DNA of 64,000 nucleotides from Micavibrio sp. UBA6929 (lineage in GTDB: Bacteria; Pseudomonadota; Alphaproteobacteria; Micavibrionales; Micavibrionaceae): NCBI GenBank assembly GCA_002448815.1, contig DKAJ01000012.1:79056-143055 (forward strand). Direction: 5' to 3'. This document shows, piece after piece, positions 8,541 to 17,606 of this stretch; the stretch's first letter is position 1; every line of letters starts with the position of its first letter. A model generated the notes under the pieces. It made no database searches. It was not told the origin of the DNA and saw only the letters and a program-made list of their open reading frames with translations. The position numbers and the translations under genes are program-made.

Positions 8541-11201
8541 ATGACACAAGTAAAGTCAGAACTTAAAAGTATATTTAAATCCGCCGAGGTTGTTTCCTAT
8601 AGACAGGAAGCAGCAATGCGCTCGCGGGCCTATATTGTTTTGGCATTATTTGGTTTGTTCCTCTCTGGCTTTATTTACGTCGCAAGTAATAATTACGTAA
8701 CCCAAGTTGTAAAAGAGCGCGCACAAACTCGTGCAAACCAAACGGCAGCAGATTACCTTGCGCGGGTGCAGGGCTACACGGACAAAGTTGATGCCATAGC
8801 CAGTAGCCTGGAAACGCTACCTGCTGGGCAAATTAATCAACTTGGAACACTACAAAATTCAGGCAGCGTCCTCAGCGAACTTAATCCGTTTAATTATGTG
8901 GCACTCTTTCAAGTTGAAAATGGCTATGAGAGCGTAAAATTACTTGAAACTAGTCCGCAGATGAGTGGCGCTTTGCCGACACTGCAAGCGGTTTCTATTA
9001 ATTCAAGTGGTTTTGCGGGGTTGGTGGGGCAAGGGCGCTTTAATCAGACTGCCGCACCACAAGTCATTTCCAGCGCAAATTTACTATCAACGCTTAACCA
9101 AATTGGCAGTACGCAAAGTGCAGGCGAGAACTTGGTTTTTATTCGCCGCGTGAATATTCCAAATGGGGCAGGGCAATATTGGTTGCTTGCCGAAGAGACT
9201 GCCAGCGATATCTTTGGCGCGGATTTTTCTGCACTTCAAAACCATGTTCACAAAGTCACCGTGCGTGAGCGTGCCACAGATCAAATCTTGTATGCACATG
9301 AAAACAGAACGATTCAAAGTACATACGCTGAGCAGCTTCAGGAAGTTTCTTTTGGTGGGGCGACCTGGTTCATGACAATGGGCTTTGTGAAAAGTAATCT
9401 CGTACTATTGCTAGAAAAAGTTCCTTTTGTGGGTTTGTTCTTAGGCGTTCTTTTTACCGCTGTTTCCAGCTTCCTTGCGAGCGCTCAGCTGCGCCAAGAG
9501 GGACATATCAAACAAATTAACCACGTTCTTGAAGAAAAGAATAAAGCGCTTGAACGTGAAATGGATAAGCGCGAGAAGCTAAACTGGGATCTGAAAAAAT
9601 CCGAAGAGGAAAATCTCGCCCTTATTAATTCGATTAGTGACATTATCTTTGAAACCGATTCAAAAGGAAACCTAGCCTTTGTGAACGCTGCATGGGGGCG
9701 CATTACAGGTTTTGATGTGGGGCAATCACGCGGTAAAAATCTATTTAATTTGCTGCACCCGGATAACCAACTTGAAGAGGTCGGTAAATTTGAACAGCTT
9801 GTAAAGGGGCAAAAGTCTGCTTATCGCAGTTACACGCGTTTGCGCGGCATTGACGGCACATTCCGTGCGATTGAACTGAGTATTTCTATGGTAAGGCGCT
9901 CTGCCGAGGGGATTGTTCATGTGGTGGGCAGTATCACTGACGTAGAGGAGCGCCGCCGCGCTGAACAAGCCTTGGGTGAGGCAGAAAAGAAATACCGTGC
10001 GATTGTTGAAAATGCCGCGTGGGGGATTTACCAAATGACCCCGGATGGCGTTTACCTCAGTGTGAACTCTGCAATGGTTAATATTCTTGGCTATGAGAAT
10101 AAAGAAGATCTACTGCATACCGTTCACAATGCGCACGAACAAGTTTACGGGAATAAAAATGAGCGCCGCGCATTCTTGCGTGAAATTGAGGTTAACGGCC
10201 AAGTGAGCGCGTATGAAACGCGCGTGTTGAATAAAGAAGGTGAGACGATTTGGGTGAATGAAAATATTCGCGCGGTCAAAGATGATGATGGCAATACGCT
10301 GTATTACGAGGGCAGCTTCGAAGACATCACTGACCGTAAAGAATCAGACATCTTACTGCGTGATGCGAAAATGCATTCGGATATGGCTAACCGTGCAAAA
10401 TCTGAATTCTTAACAAACATGAGCCATGAACTAAGAACGCCATTAAATGCGATCATTGGTTTTTCTGAAATAATTAGAAATGAATCCTTTGGTCCGCTGG
10501 CAAATGATTCATACAAAGAGTATATCGATGAAATTCATAAAGGCGGAAGAAACCTGCTGCACATCATTAATGAGATTTTAGATATCTCACGCATAGAGGT
10601 GCGCGCACGTGAACTGAATGAAAGTACTGTGAAGATACCTGCGGTTATGAACGTCTGTTCGTCATTGCTGGAGAGTAAGGCACATGCCAATCAAATAGAT
10701 GTCGTTAATCTGCTTGAAAATGTGCCTGATATCATTGGGGAAGAGCGCGCAATGAAGCAAATCTTCACCAATGTTCTATCAAATGCGATCAAATTTACAC
10801 CGCGCGGCGGACGTGTAACCATCCGTAATGAGGTCACGCAGGCAGGGGATTTGAGCATTTCTTTTGCCGATACTGGCGTTGGCCTTGATGTTGACGAAAT
10901 TAAAAAGGCGCTTTCACCGTTTGGTCAGGTGGGGTCAACCTTAGATACAGAAAATGCAGGCACGGGCTTGGGACTGACTCTAGTGAAATCACTTATTGAG
11001 CTACATGATGGCAAGCTTGATATTTTCTCGCAAAAGGGAATGGGTACAACAGTGACGGTGCAAATTCCTGCAAAACGCATTGTACAAAAGCCTGTTACGC
11101 AAAATGACAGCGTAACTGAAATGAACGAAGCGCCAGAGCAGCCTGCTCAGCAAGACGCTCAGGTGCAAGATGTCTTTGCCAATCCTGAAGATCGGGCCTA
11201 A
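8541..11201 (+). CDS. Membrane PAS-domain sensor histidine kinase
   Basis: An 886-residue kinase. Order of parts: membrane helix at about 30-49, a periplasmic region of about 235 residues, a second membrane helix near 288-314, a coiled coil (315-355), PAS 1 (about 356-475, SISDIIFETDSKGNLAFVN), PAS 2 (about 482-605, with a PAC-like end FEDITDRKES), a HisKA domain with MSHELRTPLN (phospho-His near 629), then a HATPase with N box FTNVLSNAIKFTP, G1 ADTGVGL and G2 GTGLGLTL. A Gln- and Pro-rich tail of about 40 residues ends the protein. No receiver domain is fused and no regulator gene adjoins it, so it is an orphan kinase here. Its stop interlocks with that of recX. Confidence 0.92.
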   Translation: MTQVKSELKSIFKSAEVVSYRQEAAMRSRAYIVLALFGLFLSGFIYVASNNYVTQVVKERAQTRANQTAADYLARVQGYTDKVDAIASSLETLPAGQINQLGTLQNSGSVLSELNPFNYVALFQVENGYESVKLLETSPQMSGALPTLQAVSINSSGFAGLVGQGRFNQTAAPQVISSANLLSTLNQIGSTQSAGENLVFIRRVNIPNGAGQYWLLAEETASDIFGADFSALQNHVHKVTVRERATDQILYAHENRTIQSTYAEQLQEVSFGGATWFMTMGFVKSNLVLLLEKVPFVGLFLGVLFTAVSSFLASAQLRQEGHIKQINHVLEEKNKALEREMDKREKLNWDLKKSEEENLALINSISDIIFETDSKGNLAFVNAAWGRITGFDVGQSRGKNLFNLLHPDNQLEEVGKFEQLVKGQKSAYRSYTRLRGIDGTFRAIELSISMVRRSAEGIVHVVGSITDVEERRRAEQALGEAEKKYRAIVENAAWGIYQMTPDGVYLSVNSAMVNILGYENKEDLLHTVHNAHEQVYGNKNERRAFLREIEVNGQVSAYETRVLNKEGETIWVNENIRAVKDDDGNTLYYEGSFEDITDRKESDILLRDAKMHSDMANRAKSEFLTNMSHELRTPLNAIIGFSEIIRNESFGPLANDSYKEYIDEIHKGGRNLLHIINEILDISRIEVRARELNESTVKIPAVMNVCSSLLESKAHANQIDVVNLLENVPDIIGEERAMKQIFTNVLSNAIKFTPRGGRVTIRNEVTQAGDLSISFADTGVGLDVDEIKKALSPFGQVGSTLDTENAGTGLGLTLVKSLIELHDGKLDIFSQKGMGTTVTVQIPAKRIVQKPVTQNDSVTEMNEAPEQPAQQDAQVQDVFANPEDRA

Positions 11202-11809
11202 ACCATGGGCATGTTCTGAAGGTCTTCCTGGGGTAAATCCATAACGCGCTTTGCCGTTTCGTAAGAAAAGCCCGCGCGTGCCAGTGAGCCTAACCCACGT
11301 TTATAAAGTTCGTCTGAAGCGGGCTTGGTATTGTAGGGGCCTAGCCGTTTTTTTCGCGCATGAATGAGCGCCGCTTTAAAGTCGGCCGAGATATCACCAT
11401 CGCGATCAGGCGTAACAAAGTATTCGTCAAAGCTCTCTAGCTCGCTATGGATAAGGTCTGGTGCGAGGCCTTTTGTTCGCAGTGTCTGCGCAATCAGCTT
11501 ATGAGATTTCCCCTTACGACGGAGCGATGTTACCATGCCGCGCGTGTAAGCTTCGTCGTCTAAAAAACCTTCATCAATGAGCCGGTCCGTAGCAGCGTCA
11601 AGCATAGTTAAACACGCGCCAAAATCTTGATCTGTATGATGAGCGCACGATTTTTTGATTTTCCTGCGCATAACGCCTTTAAAATGCTCAATGCTCGCCG
11701 TGTAACGCTTTAAATAATAAAGCCCTGCGTTATACAAATAGCGCTCGTTGATTTTCTTAGGTGTCTTTGGTTTGCGTTTTTTCTGTGATGAGGGCTTTTC
11801 CGTATCCAT
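11198..11809 (-). CDS. recX: Regulatory protein RecX
   Basis: RecX binds RecA filaments and limits recombinase activity. The 203-residue product has the all-helical repeats of the family: YLYNAGLYYLKRYTASIEHF, the LIDEGFLDDEAYTRGMV segment and the RRKGKSHKLIAQTLRTKGL segment. The first 20 residues are basic and look disordered. recA is not in the window, so this is a stand-alone recX. The stop codon is read from the same four bases (11198-11201) as the stop of the kinase gene on the other strand. Confidence 0.86.
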   Translation of the reverse strand: MDTEKPSSQKKRKPKTPKKINERYLYNAGLYYLKRYTASIEHFKGVMRRKIKKSCAHHTDQDFGACLTMLDAATDRLIDEGFLDDEAYTRGMVTSLRRKGKSHKLIAQTLRTKGLAPDLIHSELESFDEYFVTPDRDGDISADFKAALIHARKKRLGPYNTKPASDELYKRGLGSLARAGFSYETAKRVMDLPQEDLQNMPMV

Positions 11810-11928
11810 AATGCATAAGGTATATGGAATAGGGCGCGAAATAAAGATCTTAAGTGCGGCGCTAATAAAAAGCCTTGCCCGCAGGAAGGACGCACATTAT
11901 TGTGCGAAAAAATAAAGAATGACACAAC

Positions 11929-12882
11929 ATGGGTATGAACGTGACAGATCAGCAAACTATCAAGCAAGATAATATTATACAGCCTTTCCAAATTGAGCAT
12001 ACATCTTTGCGCGGTCGTGGCGTGACGATCGGTGACGAGCTGGACAAAATCCTGCAGGCGCACAATTATCCTTACCCAGTTGCGCACATGGTGGCGGAAA
12101 CGTTGGTTTTAACGATGCTTTTGTCTTCGATGCTGAAGTATGACGGCATTTTCACATTGCAGGCCAAAGGTGATGGCGCAATGTCGATGCTGGTCTCGGA
12201 TATGACCTCTAAGGGGGATTTGCGTGCCTGCGCGACCTTTGACCCTGAAAGGCTTGAGGTGTCACGCGAGGCGTTGTCAGCACTTAAAACGCCAGAAGGG
12301 TCAGAAAATCATTTGGCTCAATATTTGGGGCAGGGGCATATGGCCTTTACAGTTGATCAAGTCGGTCAGCGTGATCGTTATCAGGGTATTGTGGCACTTG
12401 AAGGTTCATCACTGGTTGATTGTGTTCAGCACTATTTTGCGCAGTCAGAACAAATACGTACAGGCATTAAAGTCGCGGTAGGCTTGCGTGATGGTAAATG
12501 GCGCGGCGGCGGTATTATGCTGCAGGCGATGCCTGAAAATGACGGTAATCAAGAAAACGTACAGGTCAGTAATGTGCATGAAGATGATTGGCGCCGGTCA
12601 ATGGTGCTTCTTGGTTCTTGCACCGAAGATGAACTGCTTAACCCTGACTTGCCGATCAGTGATCTTTTGTTCAGGCTCTTCCATGAGGATGGTGTGCGCG
12701 TATATGACCCGTTGACGGTTCAAAAGAAGTGCCGCTGTGATGCGCAGCGCGTAGAAAACGTTGTTGCGTCACTGCCAGAAGAAGAACGTCATTTCCTCGT
12801 CAAAGACGGCGCGATTGAGGTTGTGTGTGAATTTTGCAGTAACACGTACAGGCTCAACCCAGATACAGGAAAGGCGCTTTAG
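11929..12882 (+). CDS. hslO: Redox-regulated chaperone Hsp33
   Basis: Hsp33 is a cytoplasmic holdase switched on by oxidation and unfolding. The C-terminus carries the four zinc-binding cysteines in the usual arrangement: KCRCDAQRVE, then about 30 residues later CEFCSNTY. The N-terminal fold has the family block around HNYPYPVAHMVAETL and LKYDGIFTLQAKGDGAMSML. Length is 317 residues; a second in-frame ATG six bases in (11935) could be the start instead. A small hairpin with arms CGCACA/TGTGCG (11891-11906) lies just upstream in the leader. The stop codon lies inside the terminator stem. Confidence 0.95.
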   Translation: MGMNVTDQQTIKQDNIIQPFQIEHTSLRGRGVTIGDELDKILQAHNYPYPVAHMVAETLVLTMLLSSMLKYDGIFTLQAKGDGAMSMLVSDMTSKGDLRACATFDPERLEVSREALSALKTPEGSENHLAQYLGQGHMAFTVDQVGQRDRYQGIVALEGSSLVDCVQHYFAQSEQIRTGIKVAVGLRDGKWRGGGIMLQAMPENDGNQENVQVSNVHEDDWRRSMVLLGSCTEDELLNPDLPISDLLFRLFHEDGVRVYDPLTVQKKCRCDAQRVENVVASLPEEERHFLVKDGAIEVVCEFCSNTYRLNPDTGKAL

Positions 12883-12899
12883 GATAAAGCGCCTTTTTA
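12871..12899. terminator. Terminator overlapping the hslO stop codon
   Basis: A perfect 10-base-pair stem (AAGGCGCTTT with AAAGCGCCTT, loop AGGAT) is followed by T residues on the plus strand and preceded by A residues, so it can also act for the convergent ompA-type gene. The last codons and the stop of hslO form the left arm and loop. Confidence 0.85.
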
Positions 12900-12927
12900 T
12901 TAAGTGTATTAAATCTAAGATATGCTC

Positions 12928-13887
12928 TTATCTTTGGAATGAAATGTTAACGCGGCGGTTTGCAGGCTCGCGAACATTGTCAGGCGTTGGGACAAGCAAG
13001 TCTGTTTCACCCTTAGCATCAAGTAAGATCATCTCAGGGCTAACGCCGCGCTCAACAAGCTTGTCTTTTGCAGCTTTTGCACGCTTAACAGCAAGGCGCT
13101 CGTTGTAGGCTTGAGAACCTGATGTATCAGTGTGACCAATGATGCTGACATTTGAAGGCAAAGTCGTGTTGATTTCATCAACGACAGCGTCAACGATGCT
13201 TAGCGCTCCAGAACCAATTTCTGCTGAATCCCAGTTAAAGAAGATCAAGTACATCGCGTTTTCGGCGGCCATTGGCTCTTCTGGATTGATATCAAAGACT
13301 TCAGATTCAAAGGCTACTTCTTCAATCGGCGCAGGCTCTGGTGCAGGCTCTATAAATGCGGCTTCATTATCGTCTTCAGGTTGCTCTACAGGAACAAGCT
13401 GCGCTTCGATTTGGTCCATAGATGATTGGAAACCCAGGCGGCATTCATCTGCGCTTTGATCCGTCCAGTATTCTTCTTGTACTTCAATCCAGCAATCAAA
13501 CTGAGCCTGTGCTTTCGCTGATAGCTCAGGAGAGCTTTCACGCGCGCCGTAATCATAAGCAATGATCAGGCGGCTGCGGGCTGCGGCAAGTTGCTTTGAG
13601 TGAAACTCATCCAAGTTCCAGTCTGTAACAGGCTCGGGCAGAACATTCTCGCCTGACGCTGCGGCAAGACCTTTGCGCGCGAAGTGCAAAGCATCTGGAT
13701 AGTCAAAATAATCGTGAAGCTGTGTGTTCGAGTAAAGGCGATACTCATTAGCAAGGGCGCGTGTAAATGTGCTTCCGCGCGCTTCAACAGCATTGAGCTT
13801 TTCAACTTCGCTATAGCTATCGATACCTGAACATGCGCTTACGGCTAATACGCTGGTTGTCAGAACTAGTTTGCCCAATGTTTTCAT
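12928..13887 (-). CDS. OmpA-family outer-membrane lipoprotein
   Basis: A 319-residue lipoprotein. The signal peptide ends in the lipobox LAVSAC, placing the acylated Cys at 19. An N-terminal helical region (about 25-165) of unknown fold is followed by a Glu- and Pro-rich linker (about 165-205). The C-terminal OmpA/Pal peptidoglycan-binding domain has FNWDSAEI, then IGHTDTSGSQAYNERLAVKR, and ends with REPANRRVNISFQR. The protein should anchor the outer membrane to peptidoglycan. It is longer than Pal and is not next to tol genes, so I do not call it Pal. It shares a bidirectional terminator with hslO. Confidence 0.9.
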   Translation of the reverse strand: MKTLGKLVLTTSVLAVSACSGIDSYSEVEKLNAVEARGSTFTRALANEYRLYSNTQLHDYFDYPDALHFARKGLAAASGENVLPEPVTDWNLDEFHSKQLAAARSRLIIAYDYGARESSPELSAKAQAQFDCWIEVQEEYWTDQSADECRLGFQSSMDQIEAQLVPVEQPEDDNEAAFIEPAPEPAPIEEVAFESEVFDINPEEPMAAENAMYLIFFNWDSAEIGSGALSIVDAVVDEINTTLPSNVSIIGHTDTSGSQAYNERLAVKRAKAAKDKLVERGVSPEMILLDAKGETDLLVPTPDNVREPANRRVNISFQR

Positions 13888-14125
13888 GGTCTTGCCTTTT
13901 CCCTACTCGGTGGAGTTTCGAAAATAAACTCTGTTATAAAAATGTATGTATAGTGAGGTTTTAGAATTTTGAAACGGTAATGTAAAGTATGTTTTCAAGA
14001 ATATACAGACTATTCACAGGTAAATAAATGCCTTGCGGAAAAATTTTATTTTTTACTTTAGTTGCCCTAAGAAAACTGCATAATGCACCGTGATCAAAGG
14101 AATATTTTTTGTAAAGGGACGCTGG

Positions 14126-15230
14126 ATGCGCGCTGAAATCGAAGCACTTTCAAAATCAATCGAGCAATCATTAGAATTGCTGAGGAGGAATCTTTGACTG
14201 GGATAACGCTACGCTGCGTCTAGAAGAATTAAACGCGCTGAGTGAAGATCCTGAGCTTTGGGAAGATCCGCAAAAAGCGCAGAGCATCATGAAAGAGCGC
14301 ACAATCCTTGATCAACAAATTTCTGCCGTTATGCAAATACGCCAAACGCTCGACGATAGTGTTGAAATGGCCGCGCTCGCCGAAGAAGAAGGCGATGAAT
14401 CCGTCATAGATGAAATCATATCTGAACTAACTGCTTTAGATAAGAAGGCGCAGCGCCAACAAATTGAGGCATTGTTGTCCGGTGAAGCGGATAGCTCGGA
14501 TGCGTATCTGCAGATTAATGCAGGCGCCGGCGGCACTGAGGCGCAAGATTGGGCGGATATGTTGCTGCGCATGTATATGCGTTGGTGTGATAGAAAAGGT
14601 TACAAAACTTCTGCGCTTGAGCGCAGTGACGGTGATGAAGCGGGCATTAAGTCTGTGACATTGAAAGTTTCTGGGCATCAGGCTTATGGCTGGTTAAAGA
14701 CTGAAAATGGTGTCCACCGTTTGGTGCGCATTTCACCATTTGATTCAAACGCCAAGCGCCATACAAGTTTCGCGTCTGTATCTGTATCTCCTGTTATTGA
14801 TGATAATATTGAAATCGAAATAGAAGATAAGGATATTCGCGTCGATACGTATCGGTCTAGCGGAGCAGGCGGGCAGCACGTAAACACCACAGATTCCGCG
14901 GTGCGCATGACGCACATCCCAACGGGCATTGTCGCGGCGTGCCAAAGCGAGCGATCGCAACACCAAAACAGAGCCCATGCGCTGTCGCTTTTAAAGGCAA
15001 AGCTGTATGAGCAAGAAATGCGCGAGCGTGAAGAAGCCGCCGCAAGCGAACATGGTGAGAAAACCGATATCGGCTGGGGGCATCAAATTCGATCCTATGT
15101 ACTTCACCCGTACCAGATGATAAAAGATCTACGTACAGCCATTGAAACCAGCGATACAAGCGGCGTTCTTGACGGCGATATTGACCGTTTCCTCGAGGCC
15201 GCCCTTGCAGAGAAATTGAATAAAAATTAA
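14126..15230 (+). CDS. prfB: Peptide chain release factor 2, with programmed +1 frameshift
   Basis: RF2 ends translation at UGA and UAA. The gene is read in two frames: ATG 14126 (AAGGGA site 7 bases upstream) opens 23 codons ending AGG AGG AAT CTT, then an in-frame TGA at 14195-14197. Reading resumes in the +1 frame at GAC 14196 (DWDNATLRLEELNALSED) and continues to 15230, for 367 residues in all, the normal RF2 length. The later frame alone would lack about 30 N-terminal residues. RF2 hallmarks are the anticodon-like SPF in VRISPFDSNAKRH and the GGQ of SSGAGGQHVNTTDSAVR. The frameshift lets RF2 control its own amount, because low RF2 favours shifting. This is an intact gene, not a pseudogene. 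Confidence 0.96.
14183..14198 (+). promoter_or_regulatory. prfB programmed +1 frameshift site
   Basis: An internal Shine-Dalgarno AGGAGG (14183-14188) is followed by AAT, the slippery CTT codon (14192-14194) and TGA C. This is the same geometry as the classic E. coli prfB site (AGGGGG TAT CTT TGA C), with an even closer match to the anti-Shine-Dalgarno sequence. The joined frames give a full-length RF2. Confidence 0.95.
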
Positions 15231-15384
15231 AAAAACTCTGTATAACCCGCGTAAACATCGTGACAAGCCCATTGCAAGGATATGATTCTCTAATTATCCT
15301 TTAATCGCACATTGTCTTAAGGTGCGTATTGTCTGTACGCATTCATTTGACCAAAGATTTAACTGTTTGATTGCGGAGTTGTTC

Positions 15385-17583
15385 GTGAAGTTTTTGACAC
15401 AATCCTCACTATCTTGTTTGACATTGTCCTGTCTTTTGATTGGGGCAGGGGCATCCTCTGTGCATGCGCAAGATATGGCAATCAACCCATACCCATCCGC
15501 ATCTGAAACGGCCCCTCAGCAAGCCACAAATGATCCAGATGGCGCTTTTCAACCTGACCAAGCCGTGATTATGGAGCTTTTGGCGCGTCAAGCTGAACGC
15601 AAACGCCTTGCTGGTGATAAGCCCGTCAGTTTGTCTGCTGCGCCTTCGCCTGCACCGTCTGCTGCAACCAGTGCGCCTGCGCCGCGTTACGTCGCGCAAG
15701 ATCGCATTGTCGCGCCAACCCAAAATGGACAAAAAGCTTCTACGCCGCAGCCTTTAAAGCCATCTGCGCGTACTTATCAGCCAAATCAAGCAGTGGCAGA
15801 TAATGTGCAGCCCCCGGAAACGGTCAAGCAACAGCTTCAACGCGGTAAAGTCGCAATGAAGCCGATGCCAGAGCCTCAGCCAGATCCCGAATTTGCGCCT
15901 GCTGCAAAGGCGTCGATCCTCGAAGAAGATAAGAAAAAGCAGCACTATGGCCGTTTAACGCGCAAAACCATTCCGATTACAGAGTGGGGACAAGAAAATA
16001 TCGAACGCGGAAAAGTCGTATCGCGCGAAGATACGCAGCCGACATTGCAAACAACCTACGAAACAAATGTCATCGTTCCTGAAAGCCAAAAGGACATCCT
16101 AGAGCGCATTGAGCCAACGCGCTTCAAGCAGCCTCAATGGGGACCTGTTTCTGCGTCGCCTAATAAAAGAACGGCTAGTAAAGCTCAAAATCCAGTCGCA
16201 GTCGAGCCTGTTCAAGCCAAGCCTGTAGATACACCTGCGCCGCAATATGTTGCCAAAGGTGGCCGCGCGCCGCTTCATAAGCAAATTAAGCAACATTTGC
16301 AGCCAAGCGAAACGCAGTATCAAGAGCAAACGTTACGCCCCCTTAATCAGCAAAACGCTGCCGTGGCAAAGCCAGCGCCTGAGAAAGTGGTAATGAAACC
16401 AGTTGAGGTCGCGCAAGAGGCTGCGCAGAAAGTTTCTCCTCCTGTCGCAGAAGCTCCGAAAGAACCTGAGGCATTGTCGCCAGCGCCTGAAACTGTTGCT
16501 GCAGTGTCGCGTCAGCGTGTGGTACCTACGCGCGAGCCATCTGTTCAGCCTGCTATGACGGTAACTACGCCGCAAGTCGCGACCAAAGCACCTGCTGCTA
16601 TCGAACCAGATGTCGAAAAAATGCAGGCCGCGCGTGATGGTATGACACTCATGGAAATGGCAAGTGAAGATGTCGTCATTGATACCGATACAGGTTCGAT
16701 CTTATCAATGGGCGATGAGCCTACATTTGCTCCTGTAGAAGTTGAAAGTGAACTGAAAGAAGTTGCTGCGATTAATGCGCCGAAGTCAAAACCTGCCGTT
16801 GTAAAGGTCAAACAAGACAATATGCGTGATATCGCCGCAGAGGTCGCAAGTTTAGATCAGGCATCTGATACCATCCCCGCGATGATGCAAGAGCAAGCCT
16901 TAAAACGTGGCCTGCAACGCCAAGCAGGCGCGATAGTGCCTGAGGTAACGCGCCCAGAAGCGCAAAGAAATGCCGTGTCCGAGCTTGCACGTAAAATCAA
17001 CGAAGAAACTGAAATGCTTGCGCAGAAACAAGAGCAAATCATCGCAAAGCAGCAAAAGCGTGAAGAGGGTTATGTGATGCCTGTGCAAGAAGCAGTTGCG
17101 GTTCAAGACATGGCAGATCCTGCACAAGCGCAGGCTCAAGGCGCGCCTATCGGTGTCGTGGCAATGGATTTGCCGCATTCCACTCCTGGAAGCCTAGCGG
17201 CTAATGCAGGCACGGGTATGCGTGATCTTGGTGATGGCACATTTATCTCCGAGGAAAACTTGGGTGAGGTTTCGGAACAGTTTGTTGATATGACGAATGT
17301 TGTTCTTCCAAAAGAAGCAACGCCGCGTTGGGCCGCAGAAAAAGGCCAAAGCGCTTATAAAATCTTGAGCCAATGGTCACGTAATGCAGGCGTTGACCTT
17401 ATTTGGAACTCGCAGTTCTTGGTTGATCTGCAAAACGATGTTGCTGTGAACGGGTCTTATGAAGAAGCTGTGCAGGAAATATTGTCGCAGTATAGGGGGC
17501 GCAGCGCAGGCGTTCATGGGTCGCTTTTTGTGGATTCGGTGTCTGGAAAGAAAACACTCGTCATTGAAACAAACAGAAGCTAG
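15385..17583 (+). CDS. Secreted Pro/Ala-rich protein with TcpQ-like C-terminal domain
   Basis: I start this at GTG 15385: a GGAG site lies 7 bases upstream and the product then begins with a clean Sec signal peptide (MKFLTQSS to VHA, cut before QD near 30). The frame extends to 15322, but that adds residues ahead of the signal. Of 732 residues, about 31-640 are low-complexity, rich in Pro, Ala, Gln and Val, likely disordered and able to span the periplasm. The last 85 residues (from about 645, AAEKGQSAYKILSQWSRNAG, then LIWNSQFLVDL and GSYEEAVQEILSQY) resemble the C-terminal domain of TcpQ/PilL-type pilus and type IV secretion proteins. The next gene is 23 bases on and is likely co-transcribed. 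The function is inferred; the domain match is by eye. Confidence 0.72.
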   Translation: MKFLTQSSLSCLTLSCLLIGAGASSVHAQDMAINPYPSASETAPQQATNDPDGAFQPDQAVIMELLARQAERKRLAGDKPVSLSAAPSPAPSAATSAPAPRYVAQDRIVAPTQNGQKASTPQPLKPSARTYQPNQAVADNVQPPETVKQQLQRGKVAMKPMPEPQPDPEFAPAAKASILEEDKKKQHYGRLTRKTIPITEWGQENIERGKVVSREDTQPTLQTTYETNVIVPESQKDILERIEPTRFKQPQWGPVSASPNKRTASKAQNPVAVEPVQAKPVDTPAPQYVAKGGRAPLHKQIKQHLQPSETQYQEQTLRPLNQQNAAVAKPAPEKVVMKPVEVAQEAAQKVSPPVAEAPKEPEALSPAPETVAAVSRQRVVPTREPSVQPAMTVTTPQVATKAPAAIEPDVEKMQAARDGMTLMEMASEDVVIDTDTGSILSMGDEPTFAPVEVESELKEVAAINAPKSKPAVVKVKQDNMRDIAAEVASLDQASDTIPAMMQEQALKRGLQRQAGAIVPEVTRPEAQRNAVSELARKINEETEMLAQKQEQIIAKQQKREEGYVMPVQEAVAVQDMADPAQAQAQGAPIGVVAMDLPHSTPGSLAANAGTGMRDLGDGTFISEENLGEVSEQFVDMTNVVLPKEATPRWAAEKGQSAYKILSQWSRNAGVDLIWNSQFLVDLQNDVAVNGSYEEAVQEILSQYRGRSAGVHGSLFVDSVSGKKTLVIETNRS

Positions 17584-17606
17584 GCATTTAGGGAATTAAA
17601 GAGCAT

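Noticed and set aside
14195..14197. TGA early in prfB suggesting a broken gene
   Set aside because: The surrounding AGGAGG and CTT TGA C match the programmed frameshift site, and the joined frames give full-length RF2.
15322..15384. Earlier GTG start for the TcpQ-like gene
   Set aside because: The added residues precede a complete signal peptide; GTG 15385 has a GGAG site at proper spacing.
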